64,000 nucleotides of DNA from assembly GCA_037367405.1 (NCBI GenBank), contig JAZKJV010002961.1, forward strand, positions 124,001 through 188,000, written 5' to 3'. This stretch comes from Ottelia alismoides (lineage: Eukaryota; Streptophyta; Magnoliopsida; Alismatales; Hydrocharitaceae). Made by a program: the position numbers and the translations under genes. Of the stretch, positions 42,288 to 52,655 are shown in pieces. The stretch's first letter is position 1. Every line of letters starts with the position of its first letter. Under the pieces are notes generated by a model that did no database searches, had not been told where the DNA came from, and worked only from the letters and a program-made list of their open reading frames with translations.

Positions 42288-43689
42288 CTTTCAAATGAGA
42301 CGTGATCCTTCCATCCCTAAGGAAGGCCAACGATCTGGGCCATCGGATTCAAATCCAACGGTATCTTTAATTTTGTTGCCCAAAAGGATATGTCATCCTT
42401 TTTTGCATTAATTATCTATACATTTAATTTTACAAAATACTAAACTTAGCTGGATCTAATTTTGGTATTTTTTTCATAATATCATATTTAAATAATATCC
42501 AATTTTATGTTGAACGATATTACGTGAAGTATCCTAATGTGTTTTTTTGTAGAATATGTGGTTTCTTTTGTAACGATTGTATGTTTTTTATATTAATTGT
42601 GGTTCCTTCAAAATTAATCAGCTATTTGTAAATTTATGGTTCTTTGTAGAATACAATTCATATTAGCAATTAATGCATGCTTCTTTGTAACGATTATATG
42701 TTTTTTGTATAATAAATTTTATATCGTTCTTTGTAAAAATGTGGTAGACATTTACGTTAAATCAATAAATAAAATACAAACCATATATGTATTATACTCA
42801 TCCACAATGTATAATGCACATCTAAAATGTGTAATACACATCAAATATACAAGATATATAAAAAATTACATTTTTCGATCGCACCAAATTGTTATGTAAA
42901 ATACATATCAGATATGTAGAGTACACATCAAATTTGTATAATAGACATCAATATTGTGTAATACAAAGTGAAAAATGTATTTTTACATAACAATTCTGTG
43001 TCGCCCACTTCCGCCTTGTCGATGATGACGCGAATGACATCGTGAATCGATCCATGTCGATGTTGAAGATGGAGATGAAGGGGTGAAGAACTTCATGTCG
43101 GACACGCGTAGTTGTCCACGTGAGGATGGAGATAACATCGAGAACCACTCCATGTCGACGTTGAAGACGTAGCTGAAGGAAACGAAGAACCTCATGTCGG
43201 CCATGTCGACAGTGAAGATGGAGACGAAGATGACAAAGAGGATGACAAGGCATGTGAAGACGACAGAGACGAGGCCTGTGATATACGCATGATGGAGACA
43301 AGCGAGGACGGAGACGGGCGATGACGGAGATGGAGATGGAGACGAGCGACGTTGGAGACGAGCGACGATGGAGATGGAGATGGAGACGACGTCCTCCTCT
43401 TCCTCTCGATTTTTGTGCATGCAAGATTGTGAAATGAATGGAAAGACGAGAGAGTTAATGAGATATGTATATGTGTGTGTGAGATTTTTAGAAAGATTGA
43501 GAGAGACATTATGAGGAGATAAATTAGCGTGTAACATATTATATTTAAATAATGAACAATGACCAAAATAGGTTTTGATTATTAAAAAATAATTATAATG
43601 TGTCTTTAATAACAACCGACGGATTGAATATGGATGCATGAGATCGTTAGCCTTCCTTAGGGATGGAAGGATCATGTCTCATTTGAAAG
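42288..43689. mobile_element. TA-anchored TIR element E1 (1.4 kb)
   Basis: TIRs of about 49 bp with two mismatches start CTTTCAAATGAGACRTGATC at both ends. Each end contains a stem CCTTCC/GGAAGG with an 8-nt loop (42307-42326 and 43651-43670). Left flank is TTATATATATA, right flank ATATCATATATATATATAT. The left interior carries TTTGTAA-type motifs at about 20-bp multiples. The right interior (42990-43430) is a GATGGAGACGA-type low-complexity block. No transposase. Confidence 0.85.
42546..42736. repeat. Phased TTTGTAR motif series in E1
   Basis: TTTGTA-based 7-mers start at 42546, 42567, 42625, 42643, 42684, 42704 and 42730, mostly near multiples of 20 bp. The longer word CTTTGTAACGATTRTATGTT appears twice (about 42566 and 42683). 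It is the reverse-orientation counterpart of the array in E5. Confidence 0.6.
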
Positions 43690-43710
43690 ATATCATATAT
43701 ATATATATGA

Positions 43711-44090
43711 AAAAAAGAGTATGCTCCCTTGGTGTAGCTAACTTATATGCTCTCATCACTTTTCCTCTATATATTTTTATTTTTCTGAAATGAAACCTAT
43801 TGGATTTTAGATCACAATATGTCCATGGTGTCATTAAAAATTCGACTTAATTTGAGACTTTTATCCCCACCATAGAGAATATCAAATTTTAGCGGTCTCA
43901 GAATTGTTGAAATTGACTCCCTTCAGATGGAGGGCAAGTCTCTGTTTCTGACGAAATTGGAATGACATATTAGGGGGATATAGTGATGAATATACATATT
44001 TTTTAGTTTTCAGAATAATAAAAAAGATAAGGGAAAATTGGGGGTGGGAGTAGCCAATTGGCTACACCCAAGGTGTAGCCTCATTTAACC
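43711..44090. mobile_element. TA-anchored element E2 (GGTGTAGC family)
   Basis: The right end carries a perfect palindrome GTAGCCAATTGGCTAC (44050-44065) overlapping the hairpin GGCTACACC-CAA-GGTGTAGCC (44060-44080). The left end has the matching GGTGTAGCTAA. Flanked by (TA)n at 43691-43710 and 44091-44098. The interior matches E7 over its length and includes the shared core at 43883-43909. Confidence 0.82.
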
Positions 44091-44113
44091 TATATATAGA
44101 GAGAGGGGAGGAG

Positions 44114-44669
44114 GTTGTTTTGAGTAACAGCCAAGTTGGTTGTTACACAAAGCAGTCCCCCTTTTTATTTTTATTTTTTTGAAAATAAAACATTGTATAT
44201 TCATATATATATATATATATTCATCCTACATGTCATTTCTCTCCACTTCGGAATCCTAAAGGGAAAGTCACAAGCCGCACATCAGGCGAGCGCGAGGTAG
44301 AAAAAAGATTGCACATTGACTATTTTATGCGAATTGATGCACTTACTGATATGCTGGAAAAGCAGAGAAATTCCCGGGTCGGATTTAGTGGATATTTGTT
44401 CGGCGATTCACGGCCTCTGTCTGGTGCAGGTACTCTGCTAGGTATCACCAAAGATCTTACCATTTCCGACGGAACTGGAGCTACATCTCTTTTCAATTTC
44501 CATTTGACGAACGTCAGCGGCGGAGACATCGTAAATTGGTCCGCGGGCATCGCTATCAGTCCTCTGCGGATATATAGATGAATATACATGTTTTATTTTC
44601 GAAAAATAAAATTAAAAAGGGGGAGAAATTGCTTTGTGTAACAACCAACTTGGTTGTTACTCAAAACAG
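44114..44669. mobile_element. TA-anchored element E3 (AACAACC family) with captured-looking core
   Basis: TIRs of nearly 100 bp: GTTTTGAGTAACARCCAA, a hairpin at each end (44124-44146 and 44638-44660, the latter with perfect 11-bp arms), then CACAAAGCA, CCCCCTTTTTA and AAAATAAAACATGTATATTC. The last word is shared with E2, E4 and E7. Flanks are (TA)n on the left and CATATATGTGTGTG on the right. Confidence 0.85.
44309..44581 (+). pseudogene. Possible captured coding fragment inside E3
   Basis: A 90-codon open frame (LEKQRNSRVGFSGYLFGDSR.. LTISDGTGATSLFNFHLTNV..) fills the non-TIR centre of E3. Base composition is much less AT-rich than the arms, and third positions look coding-like. I do not recognise the family. 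It resembles the Pack-MITE situation, in which a host exon is carried between TIRs, but this is inference. Confidence 0.35.
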
Positions 44670-44706
44670 CTTTCTTTTCCTCATATATGTGTGTGTGTGT
44701 GTGTGA

Positions 44707-45018
44707 TTTAATGGGGCTGCCCCGCGCTCTATTTCAACGTTTTTTTCGAAAAATATCGCCATGTGTATTCATCCCTATATCTCTCATATATGTCTTTCGA
44801 ATTTCATTAGAAACATAGACTCATACGTTCTCCATCTAGAACAGGTAATTTTAACGGTCTTAGATCTGTTGTAATCGTACATGTTCTAGGTGGAGGGTAT
44901 ACGAGTCTCTGTTTCTGACGAAATTCGAATAACATATAGGAGGGATATAGTGATGAATATACATGGTGATATTTTTCAAAAAAAACATCGAAAATGACGT
45001 GGGGGCAGCCCTATTAAT
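44707..45018. mobile_element. TA-anchored foldback element E4 (GGGGCTGCCCC family)
   Basis: Almost the whole element is one long inverted repeat. TTAATGGGGCTGCCCC at the left and TTAATAGGGCTGCCCC inverted at the right continue through CGTTTTTTTCGAAAAATATC, CATGTRTATTCATC and GAATTTCRTYAGAAACA to a central loop with the shared core (44846-44873). Terminal mini-palindromes GGGGC-T-GCCCC at 44713 and GGGC-A-GCCC at 45003. Flanks are (TG)n/TATATG on the left and CATATATATAGG on the right. Confidence 0.85.
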
Positions 45019-45033
45019 CTCATATATATAGGA

Positions 45034-46247
45034 GAAACTTCAATTGAGAGAGGGACTCGCCCATATTATGGTGATCCCTCAATCTCATCCTTCTATTCTT
45101 GATCTCACAGTTAGAATGTGACAACTATTTCACCTAATTCGGTGCCCCCTCCCCCGTGGGGATCTTCGTCTCTTCTTCGTTCTTGCCCTAAATCAAAGGG
45201 GGCGGCAGCGACATGAGTTGTTGCGACGGATCTCGCACGGCTGGTGACGTGGATTAGTGGTTGCTCTAGGCGGAGGAGATCGATGCATGCACGTTCTGGA
45301 TAGGTGGAGGTGCTCCTCTCCATGCAGAGGAGTGGTGATGGTGCAGTGGCTCTTCGCGCGGCCGGCTGTGCTGGGCGAATTGGGCGGCGGCGGCGCTCCA
45401 GGCGGATGGAGGAGATCGGCGGATGAGCCGAGCTCCTGTGGCGGAGGAGCAATGGCGGGAGTCGTGTTGTGGTGGATGCTCCTCCGAGTAGTGATGGCTT
45501 TAGGCGACGAGCTCCACGTGGCGACATGCTCTGGGCGGAGAAGGTCAGCATACATCGGAGAAGGTGGCTCGTGCGAGGACCATTGAGCGGAGGAGGCAGC
45601 CGCGCAAGAGGGGTTTGGGAGATGAGGCACCGATTTACATTGTGGTTTAATTATTTTACATATAGGACTTTAATATTTACAATTTGATTCACTTTTTTTT
45701 TACAAATCTCATTTTTTGGTTTCTTACTTTGCAGAGCTCTGCATGAATTTTACAAAGGCGTGATATACTGTTACAAAGACTCGCGGAATTTTTACAAAAC
45801 GAATACACATTTACAAAATAGATTGAAGTTTACAAAGAAGAAATTACTCTTACAAAACTCGCTGGAGTTTAAAAATAAATGTACCCATTTACAAAACAGG
45901 AACTAATCATTTACAAAATGAAAAGTAAAAAACAAAATTGTTAATGAAATTATAAAGAGGAAAATATATTTTACAAAAACTCATTGTACTTTACAAAGCT
46001 ATAGTTGATTCCAGAATGTTTGGAATAAAATTAGTAATTAATCAATAAATGCATTAGTGAAAACACCTAATCGAGAAAAAGCTTAGAATGGCAATTTGAA
46101 ACAACAAATGAAACTCGAATTTAATTAAATTGAGATGATGAAAATACCCTTTTGGATGAGCTTTTTGATGCAACCGTCAGATTGAGATCTGACAAATCTG
46201 AGTGATGGCTCACCGTGATATTGGTGAGACTCCACATCATTTGAAAG
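45034..46247. mobile_element. TA-anchored TIR element E5 (1.2 kb), inverted relative of E1
   Basis: The right end, read inward, starts CTTTCAAATGATGTGGAGTC, like E1. The left end CTTCAATTGAGAGAGGGACT is a degenerate partner. Hairpins with 8-nt loops occur at both ends: CTCACC/GGTGAG at 46209-46228 and CTCGCC/GGTGAT at 45056-45075. From left to right it holds a GC-rich block (45110-45620) and then the phased TTACAAA array. This is the mirror of the E1 layout. Flanked by TATATATA on both sides. Confidence 0.75.
45656..45997. repeat. Phased TTACAAA array, about 20-bp lattice
   Basis: Exact TTACAAA starts at 45700, 45750, 45771, 45792, 45811, 45830, 45850, 45889, 45911, 45971 and 45991. One- or two-mismatch versions fill the gaps at 45656, 45677, 45724, 45869, 45930 and 45950. 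From 45750 to 45991 this gives 13 consecutive sites spaced 19-22 bp. The DNA between the motifs is not conserved. Confidence 0.8.
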
Positions 46248-46261
46248 ATATATATATATAT

Positions 46262-46651
46262 AGGGAGCTGGGAGCCTAAGCCCAGGGTGTAGGTAACTAC
46301 CTACACCTGGCCTTTTTTTTCATGATTTTTGAGTTTTTTTGAATGAAACCTTAGGGGGATTTTCTTAATATATTGAGAGGAATATGTATTTCAAGTTTCA
46401 TGCAAAACAAACATTCCTAACACATTCATCTAGAAGGGGTCAATTTTAGTAATTCTGAGACCGTTAAAATTTGATAGTCTTGATGAAGATGATAGGAGTC
46501 TCAGATTAAGTTGAATTTTGAATGACACCATGGTGGTACATAGTGATCTAATTCCCCCAAGATTTCATTTCAAAAAAAAAAATCAAAAACCTATGAAAAA
46601 AATGAGTCGGGTGTAGGTAGTTACCTACACCCCTAGGTGTAGGCTCCCTTT

Positions 46652-46655
<4 letters not shown>
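46262..46655. mobile_element. TA-anchored element E6 (GGTGTAGGTA family)
   Basis: TIRs GGGAGCCTA..CC.AGGGGTGTAGG. Each end has a 22-nt near-perfect palindrome, GGTGTAGGTA-NN-TACCTACACC, at 46286-46307 and 46610-46631. The interior is the reverse complement of the E2/E7 interior (shared core at 46441-46472, inverted). Flanks are GATATATATATATATAG and CATATATATAT.... Confidence 0.87.

Positions 46656-46692
<37 letters not shown>
46656..46692. repeat. (TA)n microsatellite between E6 and E7
   Basis: Uninterrupted AT/TA dinucleotide run of about 36 bp, the longest in the cluster. Confidence 0.95.
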
Positions 46693-46693
<1 letters not shown>

Positions 46694-46694
<1 letters not shown>

Positions 46695-47091
46695 GGGGAG
46701 GGAGGAGTATGCTCCCTAGGTGTAGCCAACTTACATGCTCCCACCCCTTTTCCTGTTATTTTTTTGTTTTCTGAAATGAAACCTATTGGAGTTTTGATCA
46801 CGATATGTCACTATTATATCATTCAAAATTCAACTTAATTCGATACTTCTATCTCCTCCATCAGGACTGTCAAATTTTAATGGTCTCAGAATTGTTGAAA
46901 TTGACCCCCCTCTGTATGGAGGGCATAGGAGTCTCTGTTTCTGACAAAATTTAAATGGCATGTTAGGGTTTAGGATTATGAATATACATATTTTCTATTT
47001 TAAAAAAAAATAAAAAATAAAGTGAAAATGGGGGTGGGAGTAGCCAATTGGCTACACCCAAGGTGTGTCCTCATTAACCCCTCCCCCCCCC
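46694..47091. mobile_element. TA-anchored element E7 (GGTGTAGC family)
   Basis: Second copy of the E2 family. The left end GAGTATGCTCCCTAGGTGTA and the right end with GTAGCCAATTGGCTAC at 47040-47055 are inverted. Interior core at 46871-46896. The (TA)n run of 47097-47118 closes the cluster. Confidence 0.85.
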
Positions 47092-47118
47092 ACACATATA
47101 TATATATATATATATATT

Positions 47119-50100
47119 GTGAGTTAATTATTCATTAATGTAACAACTCCCAAAATAGTCTCACATCATAAACTCACAAGTACGAGAGTGGGTTATAAGA
47201 GTTGGGAAAACCACTTGACATTTGACAACTTTGGCTTAAGCATTTTAGGTGGTTGTTAATGAATCCAAATGGATTCTAACCCAATACGTTTTCAAGATCA
47301 GTTTTCCTTGATAACGGTCGGGAACCTAAGCCTAGAATTTTACAATTCATATAGCTAAAACAAAGTCAGCGATGTCATTATTGGTTGACGGTTTATTTTA
47401 TATTGTTGAAGGATTATAATATATGTTTAATGAATTTCTACATGTTAAGAGGGTTAAAATGAGAGCTTTCTTTTTTAGAATGGTATGTTTTTTTGAAACT
47501 TCCTTATATATGTTTAACTTTTTTAAATATGTTATTTTTTTCAAACAGCTTATACAGTTATGATCTCCCCTGCAATAGGTTAATACTCTTTATATGCACT
47601 TACTCACATTCTATAAAGTTGCACACGTCGAGGATGTATATGACATAATTTTTTAGATAAACAAACTTTAGCAAAAAAAATAAAATAAATAATCATGTCG
47701 GTCAAATATATGTCTCACTACATGATAACAAAATTTTATGAGAAGTGCCAACATTGAAAATACATATGCATGCCCAACATTAAGCAGGAAATCAAGATGT
47801 CTCAAACAGATATCTCAATACAGAATTCCCAATGTACTTGTAATATAGACTTCAACAAAAGCAAACAACCCAACTAACAAAGTAATGAAATCCTTTATGT
47901 AAGACATATATCCTCGTTTTGGTCCTCTATAGTCAGTTGGATGTTATTGAACAAAACAAACTTATAGTTACTCACCGCCAAAGGTGGAAACAGGAAAATA
48001 ATTAAGGAGGATGAATTGTAAAACAAATTCAAAAAATATCATTTGTAAAACTAGGTGGAAAACAATCCATATATTTGTGAACAGATAAAAATTCAAATTA
48101 CACAAATTGAGGAAAAAAATAAGAAAAAATGAAAGCATGGAGAAGATCATGGCACGTTATATTCAAAAAAAATACCCCTCACTTAGAGAACCTCGACCAA
48201 TGAGTTAAGTTGACAACAATGTTATGATCTTAGAAAAGAATCTCACACAATACATTGAACTACTGTGGACTTGTGTAGTTGTTGACGGAAGCAAATAAAA
48301 ATTATTTACTACGTATCACGGAAATGTGGAATACTTAGCAAATATTCTGCCAAAACAATCTTAGTTCATCTTACAAACTAGAAAATGTAGCACGATAATT
48401 TTTGCAATTAGAAATTATAAATTCTAAGGAAATAATTTCCAAATAAATTTCCGATACTCACGGTGAATAAAAGAGGTGGATCACAGTTACTTCTTGAAGC
48501 GTAAATTTCTAAATGACAAAGCTTCCCAAATCAAGTATGGTCTGCAGAAGTCTCTCTCCAGGGCGAGGAGATGAATCGTGTTGCTTCCGACGAACTTAGA
48601 CATCCAACAATGATAGGTGTATGAGAGATGGGGTCTCTTAAGACTATTCTATACCTCACGGGGTACGAAATTTCTAAGGAACTTTGCTCTCCAAAATTGT
48701 GGTGCAAAAGAGAGAGCCATGCGTTCCTTTTATACTTACGCCACGTGTCCAACATGTGTGTTGTAGTCCCTTGGATTTTAAATCAAGGGCTTAGAACAAG
48801 TCTCGGTTCAATAAAGATTATCTTGTTATTATCTCCGATTAACATTAACTAATTAATAATAAATAAGCAACAATTTAGCTTAATTAAAATTAGTTAAAGT
48901 TTTTGCCTTTTATCTATTAATTGATTAACTTGATAATCCCATTGTCAATAGTGGAGAAATTGTGGAATTGATCCTCAAAACTTATGAAACATATTCATGA
49001 GCCCAAAATTAAATGTAAATCGAAATGACATATACAAAGTTAATGTGAATCAAATTGACATAATTTCATGTCTTGAAAATATCATGAAATCATATTTACA
49101 CAAATATTTATATGAATAATATCCATATAAATATTAGTTATTGTGAATCACTATTCACATTAATTAATGAGATACGTTTGTGAATCTTATTCACAAAATT
49201 GTCCTTATAAAATAATACAATAATAAATATTATTATTATTATATTGGCATCAATAAGTATATCCCCTGATCAAATTACGACTCATGAGATACGAATGCAG
49301 ATACTTGGATATAATGTTATGGAGATCATATTATCCATGTACAATGACTTGAAATATGGATAACTATCCAATTTAAGGGTTTATACCTTTTTAAAAAAAA
49401 CTGTCACCTACGAATGTTGAGCTTGAGTTGTAGTACTTTACACTCTCAGTGAGCTCGACGAAACGCATCACACTCTCCATGAGCTGGAGATCGGTGAGTT
49501 GAATCCATCTTTCTTGCTCATTTCTAATCAAAGTCCAAACTATTTGGAGCTAAGAAATGAGCCCAATGAACTTGTATACATCCATTTTCATGACCACTTC
49601 CAACATTTGAACATTAAAATTAGAATTGGAAATTGGATTCAGATGATTTGTTATTTAATCCAATCAAATCACAAATTATCTAGCTAAATGGAGCAAGTAA
49701 AATCCATATTGCTTAATCGCTCCCTCTGAATGGAAGTGTCATGGTAGATGATCCATCACAACAGATGTAACCCTGAATATTCCCAATACCTATTCATCCT
49801 TTATACTGGAAGACTTTGATAAATCCAAGTTCGAACCTTGATTTCACTGTCCTCTTCAGAATGTATCAATAGATTTCTCATTTGATGATTGAGCAACAAT
49901 ATTAATCATATGCTTTGCAAAATCATATATTAATATCTCGAATTCATGTCGCATTTCATAAACAATATAACCATGCATGGAATTCATTTTGACCCCAAAA
50001 AATATTATGAGCTAGTTTATGTCTTCTGGTTCATTAGAGATCATGTATGACCCCTTTGAGAGATCGTATTACTCATATGCCCTCATGTGCATACCAGCTT

Positions 50101-50659
50101 GCCAGTGTCTAAACATTGGTTAGGTCATCAACCTAATGGTTCGCCTAATGTACACACTCAGTCATATAGTAATGCATCTGTCACCGATCAGAGGATGCAT
50201 GCCTATATCGTGACAGTATACGAGATAGGTCTATGGTTATCTCGACTTCGTTAAGTCAAATCTTTGACCTAACTTTTTTGACACCTTCAAATCTCTACTC
50301 CAATGCAGAGGACATGCATCAAGAGGTCGGTCAGATATCAACCTTCAGAGAATGATCACCATCTCTTTCTCAAGCTGGAGACCCTTTCCTAACAATCTCT
50401 TGATAGTGCTTGTTGAGTCCTCGATCTAACACTTTAGATATCATCCAAGCACTGGACTCTATAATTCAACATTTGAATCAGCGGATGTATGATCATTAAG
50501 ATGGTCGTGGTACATAAACCTACTTGTACGAAGGGGCTTTATAAGTGCATTCATTCATTTAATCTCATATCGGGAGTGATATAAACGAATAACTTCTGTT
50601 GATATGTCTACATATTACAATGACGTTTATTGTAGAAATGGCTCGCATGGGGCTCACAT
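47119..50659. other. Intergenic stretch, no gene recognised
   Basis: AT-rich. Around 48480-48790 there is a stretch that looks like the U3/R region of an LTR read on the minus strand (AAGTATAAAAGGAACGC at about 48728). I found no paired LTR, PBS or domain. 49400-50650 has no coding and nothing I can name. Confidence 0.4.
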
Positions 50660-52488
50660 TATCACGACCCCAATTCCGAACCTTCGGATCCTCCCATATC
50701 CGGATCTTATTACTCGACAATAATTTATCCAGCAATCACAACCAACATTCAGTAACATACTTCAATTAAAAATACTAAGAAGGAAGTATTTAATACCTTT
50801 CCATTCACAAAATAAAGTTTACAGGATTCATTTTCCCACTATAACCATTTACATGTACATCATCCGAAAAGAAAATACACAAAAAGATCAACTACCTTAT
50901 AGAGTAAAGCTACTATGGTTGGTTGGATGGCTACTATGTTAGTTGGCCGGATTACTAAAGCTCTTGTGATGGATCACCTACACCTGTTGGGCTTTCCATA
51001 AATCATAGGATAACAATTAACGGGTGCTAAGTAACAAAGAAGAAAAAAGCAGATAAATGTGCAATTTTTCAAAACTTATTATCACAAAAAGTCTCATTCA
51101 ATCTCGTTAGTTTAAGTCATATTCCTTTATATTCCACGTCAGGGATTAGTCCAGGGAATTACCTCACCACTATATGGACTCCGAAGTTTTGGACACTTCG
51201 GGATTGGAGATTACATTGATCTGATAAGTTTATGCCATCGTACGTTGCCTCAACCAATCCTCCAGTACTACCCTAACAATTTCCTTTTCTTTCATTAATT
51301 AGGGTCTCAAACCCTCAGCCTGGCAAACAAAGGAGCATACCATACTCAAGGATCAAGTTGCTTAAAACCTCAGGCTCACCTTTAATCACATAATCTAGCA
51401 GCTTTAAATACATGTTATCGTGACCCAACCACTATTGAACCACCCGTGCCTACACATGGCACGATCACATCTTCCGTCGTTCAACCTGAATATATTGGCT
51501 CTTGATACAACGCGTTGCAAATCATTCATTTCTTGTGCACTTATCATAACAGGGCAACCATGTACCACCTAGGTAGGTCAACGCCAATACAGGTTCCTTC
51601 CGACAAACCTACAGGTTGCATGCTTGACCTGTGGTTCTACTCTTAGTCATTCTTAACGTAAGACACAATCCTTTACAGGATCCAACTCAAAACACATCAA
51701 TTCCCATGAGTAATTTCTCCGTTAAGCCTTAGATTTGCATAACATAAATACTGAGTATGAACTTACACATATATTAATTCATATATTTATATACTCATAT
51801 TTATGCTCATTTTAACTTCCAAACCCTAACTTTCCAAGCTATTGCATTCATTCGATGCTTATATCTTATTTTAGTTGAAATCACATAGCAACTCTTCATA
51901 CTTTCTCAAAAATAGCTAAATTAGGGTTCTTCGTAGCAAGGAGCATAAATGCAGAAATCTCAACAATCTCATATGAAAACCCAACAGCAAAAAGGAAGGA
52001 TTTCGTTACCTATTCGAGTTCTCTCTCACGTATGCATTGCTTTATCGTGATTCTTTTTCAAGAAGGATGATTTATAGCTCATGAAACGATTGAATTTCAT
52101 TTTCATACCAAAAATGCCAAGAACGTGCCAAGAACGCGAAGAACGAACGAAGAACACGGATAACGCGAAAAACACATGAAGAACACGAAGAACATGAAGA
52201 CCCTATTTTTCTCTTAAAAATTCGGTAGATCTTCCCCTTAAATGGGGTGATATTTTTGAGAAAATTTCGGCAGAGTTTCCCCTTATATCGGGACATATTT
52301 TAAAAGAAAAACAAAAAGAAAATCTTCTATAAAATCACCGAGAAAGAAACAACAACGAATATGAAAGAATATAATCAAATTGCAAGAGATGGAGAATCGG
52401 TAGACACCACATCTTAGGTGAGTGAAGATGTGACGAATCACAGGTTCACTGACGTGCATAGCCGCTCGCACCTAAATAGGGTATTACA
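50660..52488 (+). repeat. Probable solo LTR of a Ty3/gypsy element
   Basis: Starts TATCACGACCCCAATTCCGA and ends GGGTATTACA. These resemble the TGTCACGACCC..GGGTATTACA/GGGTGTTACA borders common in plant gypsy LTRs, with the initial TG mutated to TA. Flanking 5-mers CACAT (50655-50659) and CATAT (52489-52493) match at 4 of 5. No internal domains lie on either side. An alternative end is the second GGGTATTACA at 52650. Confidence 0.45.
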
Positions 52489-52655
52489 CATATTTCTCCA
52501 TCAAAATAATTTATGAAAGTGAAAAAGAAAGAATATAACTATAAGCAATGGAGAATTAGTAGATATTGCATGTCTTAGGTGAGTGAAAGTGTGACAAATC
52601 ATAGGATTCACTGACATGCACAACCGCCCACACCTAAATAGGGTATTACACAGAT
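52388..52655. repeat. Direct duplication, about 158-bp period
   Basis: Two copies (52388-52495 and 52546-52655) of a block containing ATGGAGAAT, TCTTAGGTGAGTGAA, ATCAYAGG.TTCACTGAC, CACCTAAATAGGGTATTACA and ATTTCTC. It ends at the probable LTR border, so the LTR may have a duplicated end or two LTR ends may be fused. Confidence 0.75.

Noticed and set aside
42948..43675. Three overlapping minus-strand frames of 124-230 codons in E1
   Set aside because: Ser/Arg/His low-complexity translation of a GATGGAGACGA-type repeat block. No domain and no conserved start.
45111..45630. Overlapping frames on both strands in the GC-rich part of E5
   Set aside because: Open on several frames at once, as expected from composition. 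I could not choose a coding frame.
45656..45997. CRISPR-like or satellite interpretation of the TTACAAA array
   Set aside because: Only 7 bases are conserved per 20 bp, far below any CRISPR repeat, and the genome is a plant nucleus.
42272..47118. Interpretation of E1-E7 as Helitrons, Stowaway or Tourist MITEs
   Set aside because: Ends are inverted (not TC..CTRR), and no CTCCCTCCGT-type Stowaway end or GGSYY-type Tourist end with TAA/TTA TSD was seen.
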